Shown here: positions 25,866 through 38,826 of the stretch, piece by piece
Layout of the letters: each line of letters starts with the position of its first letter
How positions within the stretch are numbered: the stretch's first letter is position 1
The notes under the pieces: generated by a model
Databases searched by the model: none
Told to the model about the DNA's origin: nothing
What the model saw: the letters and a program-made list of their open reading frames with translations, nothing else
Translations under genes and position numbers: made by a program
Assembly (NCBI GenBank): GCA_023055505.1
Contig: JALIRH010000008.1
Coordinates: 5,891,775-5,955,774, forward strand
DNA from: Callipepla californica brunnescens
Taxonomy: Eukaryota > Chordata > Aves > Galliformes > Odontophoridae
Length of the DNA: 64,000 bases
Direction: 5' to 3'

Positions 25866-28800
25866 TGAAGAACTATGTTTTCTATTCCATTTTGCATTAT
25901 ACAGTATCATTTCCCACTTCACATTTCTACTCAGCCACACTTCACCAAATAAATAAGTAATACCAATAGGTGTCAGAACACACAAGATTTAAAGCTCAAA
26001 AAGTAATTAAGCTTTAATATCTCAATTTCACTCCAGCCATTGTTACTTTCCACCAGCCTAACGCTTTTGGGGTTTTTTTGCAATTTATTTTACAGTTTTA
26101 ACCCCACAGATTTGTATAGGATCAATACCCTTCCAGAGTCAGTTTCAAAACAGAGAACACGTGGCTGACTACATTCCATTTGCTTGCACTTCTTTTGATG
26201 TAACTTCCAGTGGAATCAGATGGCCTTCAAAACGCAAAAGAAGTTACAGAGATGAGAAAAACTCCACTGGAAAACACCATGCTGGTCACGCAGCCAGCTT
26301 CACACCGCAGGGGACATGCCAGAACTGCTCCCTGAGCTGAGGGGAGCTCCAGAGGTGGCAGAAAGCAACTATTGGACAAACAAGCACACCCCTAGCTTAA
26401 TGCTATTATTTCCCAGACCTTTATTGCAACTGTAGGAACAGTAATAGCGTACGAGGCTCGGTCACTGCATGACTCCATGCTTTCCAGGCCTGGTGAGTCT
26501 CTGTGAACCACGACGGAGCTGAGGTGTACAGCTGGTTTTCAAGGGGCACTCCCATGAAGATGGGAATAAGAAAGAATATCCTTGTTTTAATCACAGGCTG
26601 CTGCAGACTTAGCAGACTCTGCAAGAGGTTTTCCACCTCCACAACGCCTGTCTGCATGTTTAGCCATCACTGAATAAACCAAGTTCTTAGCCTCTGCACC
26701 ATTAATTAAAACAAATTCACTAAAGGCTTAAAAGTTGCAATGCTGCTGGAATGACCAGACTATGTTCACCTGCTTGTAGTGCTTTGAAGGCTTGCACTGT
26801 TCAGTGCTCATGTGAATTGCTGCAGCAGCTCCTCAGGAACAATACCTGTCAGATGCACGCTGCTGGTGGGCCAGAGGCAAACACATCCAGCACTGCAGCT
26901 GAAGCAGCACATACTTTCCAGCTCCTGATCTGACCCGGATGGCTTTAATACTTCCAGCAGGGCTGCCAAACTCCGGTGACAGAAACATATTGTGTCTCTG
27001 GCCAAACACAGTGGCCAGGCATTGGAGATGGGCTCCCTGCAGCGAGCTGCTCAGCCTGGTGCAAGGCAGGCTGGGACAGGCTGCAGGGAAGCCACTGCTG
27101 CATGCAGGGCATCATGAGGGGGGGAGGGCAGGGCTGGAGGGCACCCAGCCATTGTACTCTGCAAACATGTTGAGGATGAATGCACGAGAACAAGTTCCAT
27201 TCCGAACAAAAGCGTATTCTTTTGTTTAATAGGAAAATAGGCTTACACAATCACACCATCTGCATCCCTCCTAACCCTTCCCCCTTCACTACTTCAGCCA
27301 GCAGTCACCCCCTGTCAAGTCTGAACAGCAGCAGCACAGAGTAACTACATTACAACAGAAGGGGCAGCCGGGCAGTGGGCAGGTGCCCTGCAAGTGACCA
27401 CATGGACTGTCAGGTTGGACTGCAAGCCAGCGGCTGAGGAGGAGCACCAAACCCAACGAGCCTACTTCAAGCTGTAATTGCAGGCAAGGCATCCTGCAGG
27501 CTTCAAGTCAAATCCTGAAGGGAGCAGGAAGAAACGCTTCATTAGCCCTGCAGTTTCTGGAGAGATTTCTTTTAAAGAACAGAGGTAAAGTAAACAGACT
27601 TCATACATCTTAAGGAAGCAGCATCAGAAATTCAGACCATGAACTGATTTACGATGGTTTTATATTTCCCAAGTGAGGTTACAAAGTGACACAGAGCCCT
27701 TGAGCTATGACAAAGAGACCAAACAACTTCCTCTTAAATAAACAAATATTTTCTCAAAAAGAAAAAAGGATAAAATAGGAAAAAAAGCAACAGCAGTGAA
27801 CTTCATCTGTCTTGAACATGCCTTTGCTAAAGCCCATCCGTCAGTGAACAATTGCACAGACAAATGGGAATGAAGGAGTAATAACACAAACTACCTGAAC
27901 TCCAACAACAAAATTCTATTTTCTCATACACTTAAAAGCTTCCTCATTATACAGAGTAGCATTTTGATGTGTTTGCTATTAATTAAATAAGCAGAGCATT
28001 TAGTACTGCAGAGGAGTCTGGGAAAGTCCATAGGGATTTAGAGTTAAAGCTGTACAGCCACCTATGTCCTCACAGTAAGCATCTCTTGACTCCTGAAGGC
28101 ACAGGGGCTGCCTGTGTGAGGACACAGGACAGGTCCTCGTGTGGGAGAGGCCAGGCACAGTGCTTTTTCCTTTCCAGATCTTCCATTTTGCCAGTTAGAC
28201 AAAGAAGAAGGGCTGATTTCTCAAACAAATACTATTTCACAGAGTAAAAAGCATCGCCATTACCTAGACTTTCCACTGTTAGAACCATAGAGGGCCTCCA
28301 ACTAGGAAAAGCTGTAGTGAAAGATGTTGTCACTGAGAAGTGTTTACATCTCCTTACTGCTGGTCTAACAGAGCACATCCTAGAAGAATTTCATGTTACA
28401 AGTGCCAACAATTCCAGATATTTCTGACCACAGGGAAGTACTTAAAACAAAACAACCCACGAGACTTCCTGACAGAGGTATGGACAGAAATAAATCAGCT
28501 TTGTGCCTACCTACAGGAATCTCAACACAGACTGATCCATAAGCTCAAGTGCAAGGGCTGTTTCTCAAAATAACTTCCCGCTTAAGTTCCTGCTGCTAAG
28601 CAGTCTTCTGCAGAGACTTTTCTTTCAAGCAGTATTTCATTACTGATTTATTTCATTCTTGAATGCACTGGGGGAAAAGAGTGGGGAGAAAAAAAAAATA
28701 AAAAGCAAATCGTTTGGAAAAAAAGTTGTACCAGGATACAATTTCTGATAGTAATAAAACGATATCAGTGCCCAAGGTTTTAGTTCACTAGGAGTACACA

Positions 28801-31800
28801 CAGACAATTAGCATAATATTCTGGAAGCCTTGCCAAAGCTATACAAAAATGTGCATGCTTCGATTAAACTTTACTCGAGAAAAACATATTTGATATGATT
28901 GTAAAGAACCTTTGAGCCATCATCTTCATTTGCAGGCACCATTTACCTAGTAACCCTAGCAGGCCCCGCTCTGCCCTGGAGAGAATATGCTCAGTCTAAG
29001 TTTGGATCAGCAGTACCATGTACAAAATGGAAGAACTGAACTCCAGCAACAGAGAGGAAGAAAAAAAATAATGCACTTTTGTTTCAGAGTTCTTAGTTCT
29101 GGAAAAAGTAGTGAAACCCCAGACTGCAATGGGATGTACAGACCACCTTGGTTTCCATCGTAACGAAGAATAAAAAAGACATTTAGAAATGTCTTTACAA
29201 TTATGACACTAGCTTCAGGAAAAAAAGATTTTCCCCAGTGAGTTATAAAACTGTAACACACACCTATGCTACCAAACAAACATGAGAACCATTTTCCCTT
29301 CTCAACTTTATCAGAGCTGGATTTGGTTTCTTTTACCATTCACAAGAGCAGCACAGACAGGAGGGAATAGAGTTTGCTAACATGAAGGAAGGAAAGAACA
29401 GATATTTTAGTTCCATTGCATGTCATCTTCAGCACAGACTTCCAGCACAGGGCCTACCCTTTACAATCGCCATCTCCCCACAGCCTCCTTCTTTCCATCC
29501 TTTTTCTGCATGTCACATTGTCAGCTGTTTAGTACCGTGACGCCCTTCTCCCAAGAAGTCTGGAAGTCAATTGCTTACTCATGCAGCCTTCCTAGTGGAC
29601 TTACATCTGGCTCTCATGTTAGGACTCAACAATTCACAAAAGAGCTATCCTCAAAGTAATTGCAATTAAGCAGGATTGTTTATAACAGCTAACCAGCTTT
29701 CATTAGTCATTGAGACACAAGCTTCTTCGCCAAACTCATCCCAGCTGTGTAACAGAAAGAAAGACCTCTGTGTGTTACCATCAGGAATTTTCCTTCTCCC
29801 TAAGAACTACAGTTTGCTCCCACCCCACCTCTCCATCCAAGCTCTCCTGACCTCCCTTCATACTCATCACCACAGGGAATCTCCAGCAGATGCTGTTTCT
29901 ATTTTCTCCTCTGGCACCGGCCCACTTCAGTTCCTGAAAGAGCATTTATTTATTTACAGCTGACTTTGTCATTTGGAAACATTAACCTGACCCATGGGTG
30001 GGATTAATCTGACAATATTTAGATTCTGTGATGTACATGATCTCATCATTAGGATAAAATTAAGGTCTGTAAACATCCAATTTGCAATGAATATAAAAAG
30101 TTACTTCTTCAGAATTAGAGGAGATGGTGGAATTCACCTCATACAGCACAGACCCAACACGCTAACTCACTTAATATTCTTCTCATAAGCAATGTAAAGA
30201 ATGGGGAAGAAATAGATGCGTATATGAAAACCACCAAAATCATTCTGACATTCTTCCTGCCGTTTAGCACTAGTTTAAGATGTTTACATCTAACCTCACA
30301 GCACAGGCTTTTCAGGCTAGTGCAGACCCCTGGGACTGCTGAAAAGACAGACCACAGAATCACACTCACCACCTTCCATCAAGCAGCATATTCTTGGTTC
30401 AACATAAACACACAGACTCACCCTAATTCTAAAACATTATGCCGTGGCTTTTGGGTAGCACGGTATAACCCAGAGGAAGAGAGAAGCTTGAAGTAACATC
30501 AAGGTCTTCTCTGAAATTCTTGTAAGCAAAATAAGATAGAAGCACAGATCCCAGTTTCCAAAGCTACCACATGGCTTCAATGACAATCAATGTGCTATCT
30601 AATGAAATCACAAGATTTAATACTGTAAAAGTACTTCACTTTATTCAGAAAATCATTCAAAATCATCTGTGGCCGTGTGCTAGTGGCACTGAGACACATT
30701 TCTTCTGGGACAGCAAGCTAGCACCAGAAGGAAAGATCTCTAATGAGTAAATTAACAGTTTGTTAGGCCAGCAGTTTTAAACACGAGAGATCAGCCACGT
30801 TGAGCTCCAGACTGCAATGCCCAGAAGTCAGCACTAGGTTTGTGCTGCCGTAGCTAACAGGTGGGTTCCCAACTACCACCAGGGGCTGTGGGACATGCAG
30901 AAATTGTTTTTGGCTCAGGCTGCTGTTCTGTGCTCTAAGAAACAGAGAATACTATAATATCCTCCAACATAACCATTATGCTTAATAGAAAGGGAGAAAA
31001 CTAGAAAGGAGAGAGAGGGAGAGAACCCTGCGCTACCATCTAACTCTCCTATCTAATGTCCCTATCCCAATTACCTATCTGCTGCTATGAAGATAAAGAC
31101 TTTGGGTAGGCAAAAGGATGTACCTGGTAAGGACACTGGTGGTGAAGCCAGGAACCTCAGGTAGCCTCCCAAGTGGTTGCTAAGATTCCCTTGTTTGGGA
31201 ACTGCTGCCTTAAAGCAGTGGTCTGAAAAGAACACAGGAGAGTCAGGCAAGGAGAGGAGGAAAAATATTTACTGAACTGTGCCACAGCTGCAGCCAATAC
31301 AGACATCCAAGAGCAATGAGAAAAGACAGCTTCAAATGCTATAGCTGGAGCACAGTACACAGCGTTCTTCAACGAAGAATCTCAAGTCTAAAATCCTCCC
31401 AGGCAGTGCTTTGGCGAGGCTCTACCACAGCACACGAGCTAAAACTAGCTCACATAGCAGAGGACTGCGTTTGGAGCTCATTTTGCACTGAGAAACACAG
31501 CTCTGAAGCAGAGTAAAAGGCAAAGGGAAAAAAACACAGCATGCTCTTCTGCAAGGAAGAATTAATAGCAATGAAAGCATAGGGAACTTTCAATATTAAT
31601 AAAATATGGTAGTCAGTCTCCATTCAACTGCACTGTGCAGAAATCACTATGATTTATGACTTCTGCCTAGATCCAATTGCAGAGGAAAAAAGGCTGTGTG
31701 TGCCTCTCATATTAAGCATGTACCACTTCACGTCTGCGCAGGACACACGAGCAACCAAGGCCTCCTGCTTTACACAGACAAAACATTAAAGGAATTAATT

Positions 31801-33667
31801 CCTAAGGCAGTGGGAAAATACTACACGAGAGAACTTCCAATCCCCAATTTCTGTCTATTTAAACTAAGCTGCTTAATCAAGTTAACTGAGAGAATTAAGA
31901 AAGCACCAAATTCACCAACTATTCTCCAGCCATTCCCAATCTCGCGTTACTTTTCCTGGGCACAGCTCCCCAACCGGCACTGCACAATCGATCATCAGCC
32001 ATGGGGCTGATTGCCAGCCATCAGATTTGCTAAGTACATGTATGAAATTTACACCGACTTTTGTCACTTATTTACAAGCTATGTACTGCATATGAAGCAG
32101 CTGTAGTGTTCTATGTTAACAAAAAAGTGTAGCTGAATGTGAGCTCTAAATGAAAAATATTTGTTTGAGAGGACAAACAGGACAGAAGTTAATCATCTTA
32201 CAGTACAGATGATTCTGTAAGCTGAGGAACAGGTAAGAACCCACCAGAACGACAATTATCAGTGCAATAAACATAAAATTCAATTAAAATGTCATTCTAG
32301 AAAACACAGAGCCGAAATTCTTAAAAAACGATGATTTTTTTTCCCCTGTTAGAAGGCAGAGAGATCAAAATAAAAGATATCCTGCTTTATTCTAAAAGCT
32401 AGTTGTTACATGCAGTAAAATTATCTTCTTCTACCATTAGAGACTTATTGCACAAACTGAGTTCTGCTAAGAGCCCATCAACACGTACACCTTTGCTGTA
32501 ATAGTGACCACTACATTTTCCCCTACAATTATTTTTATATATAAGACCCCAGCTTTGACTCCAGCATGCCGCATTTCTTCAGAAACCAAACACAAAACAG
32601 CTGTGGAAGCAAAATCCACTATGTGCAAATAATCAGATCGCAAACATGCAAGCAGAACATCTCTTGTGAAGGCCACTTAAGTGGGAACTCAGTGATGAAA
32701 GTTTTATTAAATGTCAGTTATGCCTTGGTGTAAGGGTATCCAGAGGAAGCATCCCACACACATTTTTCATAACAGGTGCAAACAGATGCCTGCTCTGCAC
32801 AATTCAGACACTTGAATCAGTAAGTGTCCGACTGCCTATGCTGTCAGTAAAGCTCCTGGGGAACCGAGCTACTTGCTATATTCACCACTATGTTTTCTGC
32901 ATTCCTAATTCAGACATCTAAATTTAGATGGCAGCATATTTCCCACTCTAACAATCAAAACAAACAAGTGATCAATTCATCCATATGCAGGAGCAGCAGT
33001 AGAACTCCATGCACAGGCAGAGCAAACTAGTAAATTACAGCTACAGTCTATCAATCCCAGCAATCTCTAGCTGCAGGGCAAGAGAAATAGTCTCCTCTCA
33101 TCTTCTGACACCTTACTTAGTAACTACACACGAGTCTGTGCTCACTACTTCGTGACATTTCTGCCCAACCTGGGGCATAACTCCCACAAGTACCAACCCA
33201 TTTCACTGCGATGAAAAATAAAGTTTTCAAATTAAAGGAGCACGTTGGCTTGGCTTCTCTGAGACTTCCTCCTCCAGCATCCTCTGTGAGCAGAAAGTAG
33301 ACAGAGTGCAGAAGTAAAAGCCAGATCTCATGTCTCTGGAGTGTCAATATATTTCAGCTTCAATTTCCCTTTGGTGTTTTCTTCCTGTAGTCAAATTGTG
33401 ATGGCCTGGCAGATATGGATTCCTTCTTCTCTTGCACCTTCATTCAGCTTTGCTGGAATGAGGTGCATACAAGTGAATAAACTGCTAATTCTTGTTAGAG
33501 TCTAAGGGTAGGAAACTCAAGCCAATTATCAATGCGATAGATGGCTTGCTGGAAATAAAACACTGCAAAACAAAAGACAACCCTATCCCTAGACATGAAT
33601 TCAAGGCAGCAACCTCATGCACTTTCACTCCTCCCAGCATCACTTAGCAGGAGCCACTCCAGCAGCT

Positions 33668-33677
33668 GGGGGGGGGG
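33668..33677 (+). repeat. G10 homopolymer
   Basis: Ten consecutive G in otherwise mixed sequence. Such runs are error-prone in sequencing, so the exact count may vary. Confidence 0.95.
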
Positions 33678-34072
33678 CACTGCCAGAACACTGCTGAGGT
33701 CCCACAGCAAGGAGTTCAAGCATACGCAAGTATCTCACAGAGACTGCTGATTTCATCTGTGCCCATTGCTTAAGAAAACTCCTCACGCTTCACATTTCAT
33801 TTCTTAGAACTGATGAATTTTCAGACTAAGTTGGTTCACTGAATTGATCACCTTTTCTCCAGATGCATACACATTTTCATACCTTTGGGAGAAGATCGCT
33901 GTACTTACAACACTGAACCTTCAGCAATGAACTATGTGTAGGATTTTTCAGATTACAGGAAACAGTTATGTTAGCACTGACCAAAATACAGAGGAACTTC
34001 TCTAACTGGTATTTTAAACATTAAGTACCCAGCAGCCTCAGTGTGCTATTTGCTTTTCAATAGGAAGGTGGC

Positions 34073-34087
34073 AAAAAAAAAAAAAAA
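34073..34087 (+). repeat. A15 homopolymer
   Basis: Fifteen consecutive A within intron 1, followed by ACACACCC. No associated element was recognised. Confidence 0.95.
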
Positions 34088-35229
34088 CACACCCTTTTTA
34101 TCTTGCAACATCAAAAACAAGGACTATATAAATATTTAATGAACCATCAGTACATTGTGAATTACAAGCATGACTATCACAATTAATATTACCCAGATGT
34201 TAGCAGCCCCAGAGACTGACAATGTCGAAATGGAAGGAAACAGCAATAGCAAAGCACATGTCAACAGCTCTTTTACAACCCTTTATTGAAGACTTAAGAC
34301 AGAAAAGTTTCAGGCTTCCTAGTGCACCTTGCTGCTGAGAAAGAGCAGCAGACACCACAAAGGAAAAGTTACAGAAGACAGAGCCAGAACAGTCCAGATC
34401 CTGCTTACTTCTCAGGACACAGGCCTACTTCTGCAGGAAGGAAATCTCATTCTTCTGGCAAGGCAGCATAAAGCGGGGACACCTCCCAAAATCCCTTTGC
34501 AAGTTGTTCCTTCGGAATTGTTAAAATGGAAAGGGACATCCCAGTCACAACAGCACATAAGCACATTTGAGACCAGGGTAGCGAACAAGACCATTCTTCT
34601 GGAAGTTCACAAGAAAGTGAACTCAACTAGACAGTCTGCTGTATGGCTCAGCAAGAATTAGTCTGCAGCCAGTTCAAAGATGGATTTCATTGCCACGTTT
34701 TATGCTGCACACCAGAGCTTACTTGTCATTCAGCCTCTGACAAATCCTCAAAGATAAAGTTGCTAAGTCACCCTCACTCAGTAGCGCAATACAATCCAAC
34801 TCAGCACCTGACACCCATCACAAACAGGATTAGCCCACAGTGTCCAACCAAAAAATACACAGAAGAGGAGGAAATGTAACTGCTGCTGCTTAGTTTTGGT
34901 TTAAGTTCAGTTGACTTAATTACGAACAGATCTAGGTCAATGCTGAACACTCATGCTTCTCACTAAAGAAGAGAATACATAAGGGAAGAACTCCATTGGT
35001 CTCTGAGGCAAAAATCATATCCCTTTAAGAAAAATGCCACAGAGTCACAAATACACAAATATAAGTGCAGTAGAAGCTACTATTCCATTTTTGGTCCAGA
35101 AGTAGGCAAAGAAATGAAAGAAATGAGCTCTTCCTAAAGGTCTTGATGTGCAGGCCCAGTCTGTAACAGGAAAGAGGTAACTGAAATACATTCATTACGT
35201 TTTAAGCAAATATTGACAGTCAGATTTTG

Positions 35230-35550
35230 GCAGTTCTAAGCTGAAAGTCTTCCTCAGGTCTCACTGCTCACATCCACTGTTTGGGCCCCTGAAACATTCA
35301 AGCAAGCATTCATGAATGTCAGTGTGTGCCATTTTTTTCCACATGGAGGAGTTTGGTTCCACACCTTTGTTTCATACGCATTTCCACGTCAGATGCCATT
35401 TTGTCACGCTGCCATCTGTCACATAGCAACAAAATGTAACAGGACGTTGGTGAGAAGGTTCAACCTCTGCTGTCATACCACCAACATCCACCTCGGACAT
35501 CAGGAACCAACACCATAAAAATGGAGGCGCTGCTTTCAAAGCAGCACTCA
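35230..35550 (-). mobile_element. Mariner-like fragment, 5' part, opposite orientation
   Basis: The reverse complement aligns with the left half of the copy near 61 kb. Shared stretches include AATGTCAGTG, CCATTTTTTTCCACATGG, the GCCATCTGTCACA region, AAGGTTCAACCT and CTCACATCCACT. The right edge ends GGAGGCGCTGCTTTCAAAGCAGC. Read on the minus strand this agrees with the terminal repeat of the other copy at 15 of 22 positions, so it is probably the true 5' end. It stops inside the helix-turn-helix region near 35230 and so lacks the 3' half. The plus-strand frame at 35312-35518 is antisense to the relic. Confidence 0.65.
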
Positions 35551-37489
35551 TACATCAACCAGAGTTCTTCCTATCTTCAACTGCATTTCATTAAGACAGC
35601 TTTAAGTCATCGCTGAAAGATGTGTATGTTGCTGAGGGCAACGCAGAGTCATCAGCACATACACAATCCCATGAAAAATACGTGTGGGTGAGGTAGCTAT
35701 CTGGTCTGGCAAGTTTCAGTCCACATCATATGTTTATTTTCTAACAGTAAGTCCAACAACAGTAATTTACAGAATTATCAGCAAATATTTAGCTACACAT
35801 AACAACATACATTGAGCTTTGACTTAAGGTTGAATAAATAACCACATTTTTTAAGCACTGTCTCCAGAACAGCAAATGGATCTGTACTGGCTTAATAAAT
35901 ACTTTAAGACCCCAGGACAACATGTGTGGCCTACATTTCCATTAGCCTCAAGCTGTGTGCTGTATTAACGTAGCCCAGCAAAACGGAACTAAATGAGCTG
36001 TGTCAGCCTAGGCTGAGATCCACCAGCATGGTGCCCCAGTTCACAGAGAGGCCAGCAGGACCAGGAGACACCAACTTGTGCTCCCCTCTGCCAGTCACCT
36101 CTCCTTGGCCTTCAGCCAGGGCCTATGAAGTCCAGCAACATTTATGTCAAACCTCTACATTCCACTTCTGTGTATATTATATCAAGAGTGCGTTTACTGT
36201 CACTAGATGAAGGAGGAAATGGAAGCGAACAGCAACACTGCTCCATGCTGCCATAATTCAAGCTGGGATACAGAGCACCCAAAGTTCTCTAGAAGCCTCA
36301 TGTTTGCATTGATGCAATATTGCCCCAGCACGAAAATACAAGAGTAAAGGATGTCAGTGAGCAGCAACGAGCAGCCAAACGAGCTCAAGAGAAAACACTG
36401 ACAGAATGCAACCTGACGTACAGAACTTTGCTCTGGTACAGGCATCCCTTCAGCTGCTTTTCATCTTCTTCTTCACTCTCTCGGTGAAGAATTATGGAGA
36501 AAGGGCAGCTGAGTACCTAACTACTACTGCTAACCGCTTTAGTAAAGTATTTTTAACTGTGAACCTATCAGAAAACCGTGCAGCTTTCTCCTCGTTCCCT
36601 TGTTGCTACTGTATCTTAAGTGAGTAGGCGCAGGAAAAAAAGTCTCCAGTTGTCTCAAAACAAAAACAAAAAAGATCCAACCATAGTAACAGTCACACAG
36701 CACTCAGGAGTCCAGCACTGACTTCCACTGTGCCAAGTCTTCTCCTTCCCCACAGATATTCCAACAGCCCTTCACTAGTGGGCTGGAGTTTTGTTGTTCG
36801 CTTTTGTGTTTCTACACACAAAACAATCCAAAAACCCAATGCAAACAAACAAGACCCTCAACTCTCAAGGGCTACTTGCAAAAAGGCAGAACTATCTGAT
36901 TACATCTAAGCCCCAGCTCTGCTGGACAGGCTTCGAAATGGGCATTGGGTGACAGCAAGACAACCTGCACTGGTGCTGGGCCTGCAGGACAGAGCCCAGC
37001 CAAGCCCACACACCTGTAGGAGGGCTTTGGCAAGGCTGTGAAGCTCTACCACTCACCCCTGTGATGTGGGAGCTGTTAGCCTGCACCCACCCTGGTATAA
37101 GCCAGCACTGGGACTCTGAGGCATGTCAGCCACTAAGAGAACCACACTATCACCAATGCCAGTTACAAAACTTTGACTTGTTAAGAGAAATGTGGTACCT
37201 GGCATTATTCTGTCAGCAGCACCAAATAATGTCACGGCAATTTGATATTCACATCTCTGACAGGCTGCTTTAGTTATAGAAACAACATTAAAAATGCAGC
37301 ATCCTTTGAAATAGTTGGAGAAGCAAGGCAAGTTCCAGCCCCAAGCACAACAAACGGCTCCACAGGGCTGGTTCCTCCCTGGGATTGAAGGCTTTCACAA
37401 CCAGAAGACGCTTTATCAGGGATTATTCCTGTCACCAATGGCAAACGTGCTGTGAAAGTTATCAGTCACAACTTATGTTCTGCGGGCAG

Positions 37490-37920
37490 TGTCAAATCAG
37501 TGACCAGCCATCCCCATGGAAAGCACGCCTTCCTCGCATAAGCACTCCAGGCTGCGAGTACTGAACACAAAGGAACAGAAGTGATTCGCTGCCAGCATGG
37601 ACACTGCCACATCAACTTCCTCTGCCGCGCTGACACCCTGGCACTCCTCGGGAATGAATGGGGCAGAGCACAGCGCGCAGTGCTCCGGCCCTCGGCTGCA
37701 GGAATCGCTGCACGCCAGCACCGCCAGCAGCTGGAGTTTTTAGAAGTAACAAGGGAACGAATTCGGGCAGTACCTTTCTTTGTGGCACGCCAAGCCTCGC
37801 GTACGAATCAGGCTGCCGCTTCCCCTCACTGAGAGATGGCTCGATATTTCCAAGCTATCTGAAGGGTGAAGCCGAGGTTCTAGTAGCTGAAAAAGCACGA
37901 ACTAACAATCGCCAAGCACT
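37490..37920. promoter_or_regulatory. Secondary CpG-rich cluster just inside SPSB4 intron 1
   Basis: CpG dinucleotides are clearly denser here than in the rest of the intron (for example GCCGCGCTGAC, CAGCGCGCAGTG, CTCGCGTACG), though less dense than in the main island 300-700 bases away. It may be an island shore, an alternative first exon or an intronic enhancer. Open frames on both strands look like by-products of the composition. No splice site was assigned. Confidence 0.4.
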
Positions 37921-38486
37921 CTCTTGCAGCAGGAGGGTTTCCTTTCAGCAGTGCAAAGTCAAATAAACTCAAGTTTATAAGAAACCTAAATCTTCAGCTA
38001 AACTAAAATCTTGGAATAACTCTCTTTCACAACTCAAATAAGTGATTTATTCTTCAGAACGTTACGATAGAAAACAAAAAACATTCCAGAAACGTATTTC
38101 TTCTAACAACAGCACGGAAAACAGCACTGTGTAAAAAAAAGCACCTCATCTCCACAGACTTCCCGTGCAACAAAACACAGAACTACTCCGAGCAGACGAA
38201 CCTATCCGTCCCAAACTTACCATAAAAGCAACTCTACGGATCCGCTACGCGATCAGAAGAGCGATCCAGAGGAGAGGACGCGAATTGTAAGTAAGCGAAC
38301 TCCGAGGAGATGCAGAAGAAAGAAACTCGTCGCGACTCGCAGGAGTATTTCCCCACGCGGTGCTCCCCCGGGGGCACCGGACCCCGGCGCGCCGGGAGCT
38401 GCCCCGGGAGGCGCGCAGAGGAGCCGGGCGCTGGCGCACGGCGCTGCCCGGAGCCGCGGCCCAGCGGCGAGGCGGGCAGGGCGCCC

Positions 38487-38509
38487 GGGGGTGGGCGGCG
38501 GGGCCGGGG
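38487..38509 (+). other. G-quadruplex motif, plus (SPSB4 template) strand
   Basis: Four G runs (38487-38491, 38493-38495, 38500-38503, 38506-38509) are separated by loops of 1, 4 and 2 bases. This satisfies the usual rule of runs of three or more G with loops of at most seven. It lies on the template strand of the proposed first exon. Confidence 0.6.
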
Positions 38510-38568
38510 CGGCGCGCCCCGCTCGACTGCGCCGCGCTCGGCTGGGCCGGGCCGGGGCCGCCCGGGAG

Positions 38569-38576
38569 CCCCGCCC
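38569..38576 (-). promoter_or_regulatory. GC box (Sp1/KLF-type) in the SPSB4 island
   Basis: CCCCGCCC on the plus strand, GGGCGGGG on the gene's sense strand, is a perfect GC-box core. Several weaker GC-rich cores surround it, so occupancy of this particular copy cannot be judged. Confidence 0.45.
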
Positions 38577-38795
38577 GGTCGCCCGGAGCGGGCGGGAGGC
38601 GGCCTGGCGCGGCTACCGGGCTTTGTGCGCGCTGCCTCCCCCGGTGCCGCCCGCCGCCGCCGCATGCGAGAGCCGACGCAGCTGGGGAGAGCGGCGGCGG
38701 GGACCGCCGTGCCCCCTCGCGAAAGCCGATCCCGCTGATCTCATCGCGGCGGGTCACGAATCCAATGGCCGGGGAATTAACACCAGATGGCGACG

Positions 38796-38826
38796 CCCCT
38801 TCCCCCCGGCCCGGCCCGGCCCTCCC
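38796..38826 (-). other. G-quadruplex motif, minus (SPSB4 sense) strand
   Basis: On the plus strand C runs occur at 38796-38799, 38802-38807, 38810-38812, 38815-38817, 38820-38822 and 38824-38826, with loops of one or two bases. The minus strand therefore carries six consecutive G tracts. The motif sits in the upstream half of the island. Confidence 0.62.

Larger units (their letters stand above)
19943..38220 (-). other. SPSB4: SPSB4 intron 1
   Basis: About 18.3 kb separate the candidate first-exon donor from the coding-exon acceptor. I see no further exon. It holds an A17 tract at 20104, a CR1 3' tail near 25.8 kb, a mariner fragment near 35.2-35.55 kb, a G10 run at 33668 and several locally GC-rich blocks (about 22.37-22.78, 24.0-24.35 and 26.93-27.5 kb). 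These blocks produce overlapping open frames on both strands but no recognised protein. The extent depends on the first-exon assignment. Confidence 0.6.
38221..38700 (-). other. SPSB4: Putative SPSB4 non-coding first exon (5' UTR); upstream end not fixed
   Basis: The minus strand reads TTTTATG followed by GTAAGTTTGG at 38220, a strong donor on the SPSB4-sense edge of the CpG island. Mammalian SPSB4 has a non-coding first exon, so this is the natural partner for the acceptor at 19943, giving an intron of about 18.3 kb. The transcription start cannot be read from sequence; the upper limit of 38700 is only a guess within the island. Minus-strand open frames through this stretch reflect GC richness and are not taken as protein. 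The exon itself is inferred, not proven. Confidence 0.5.

Noticed and set aside
28281..28320. Possible CR1 tail (GAACCATAGAGGGCCTCCAA)
   Set aside because: Only a few bases resemble a CR1 end, and the following GTTGGAAAGGACC-type block is absent.
35312..35518. Plus-strand 68-codon frame
   Set aside because: It is antisense to the mariner fragment; a similar antisense frame occurs over the 61 kb copy at 60990-61250.
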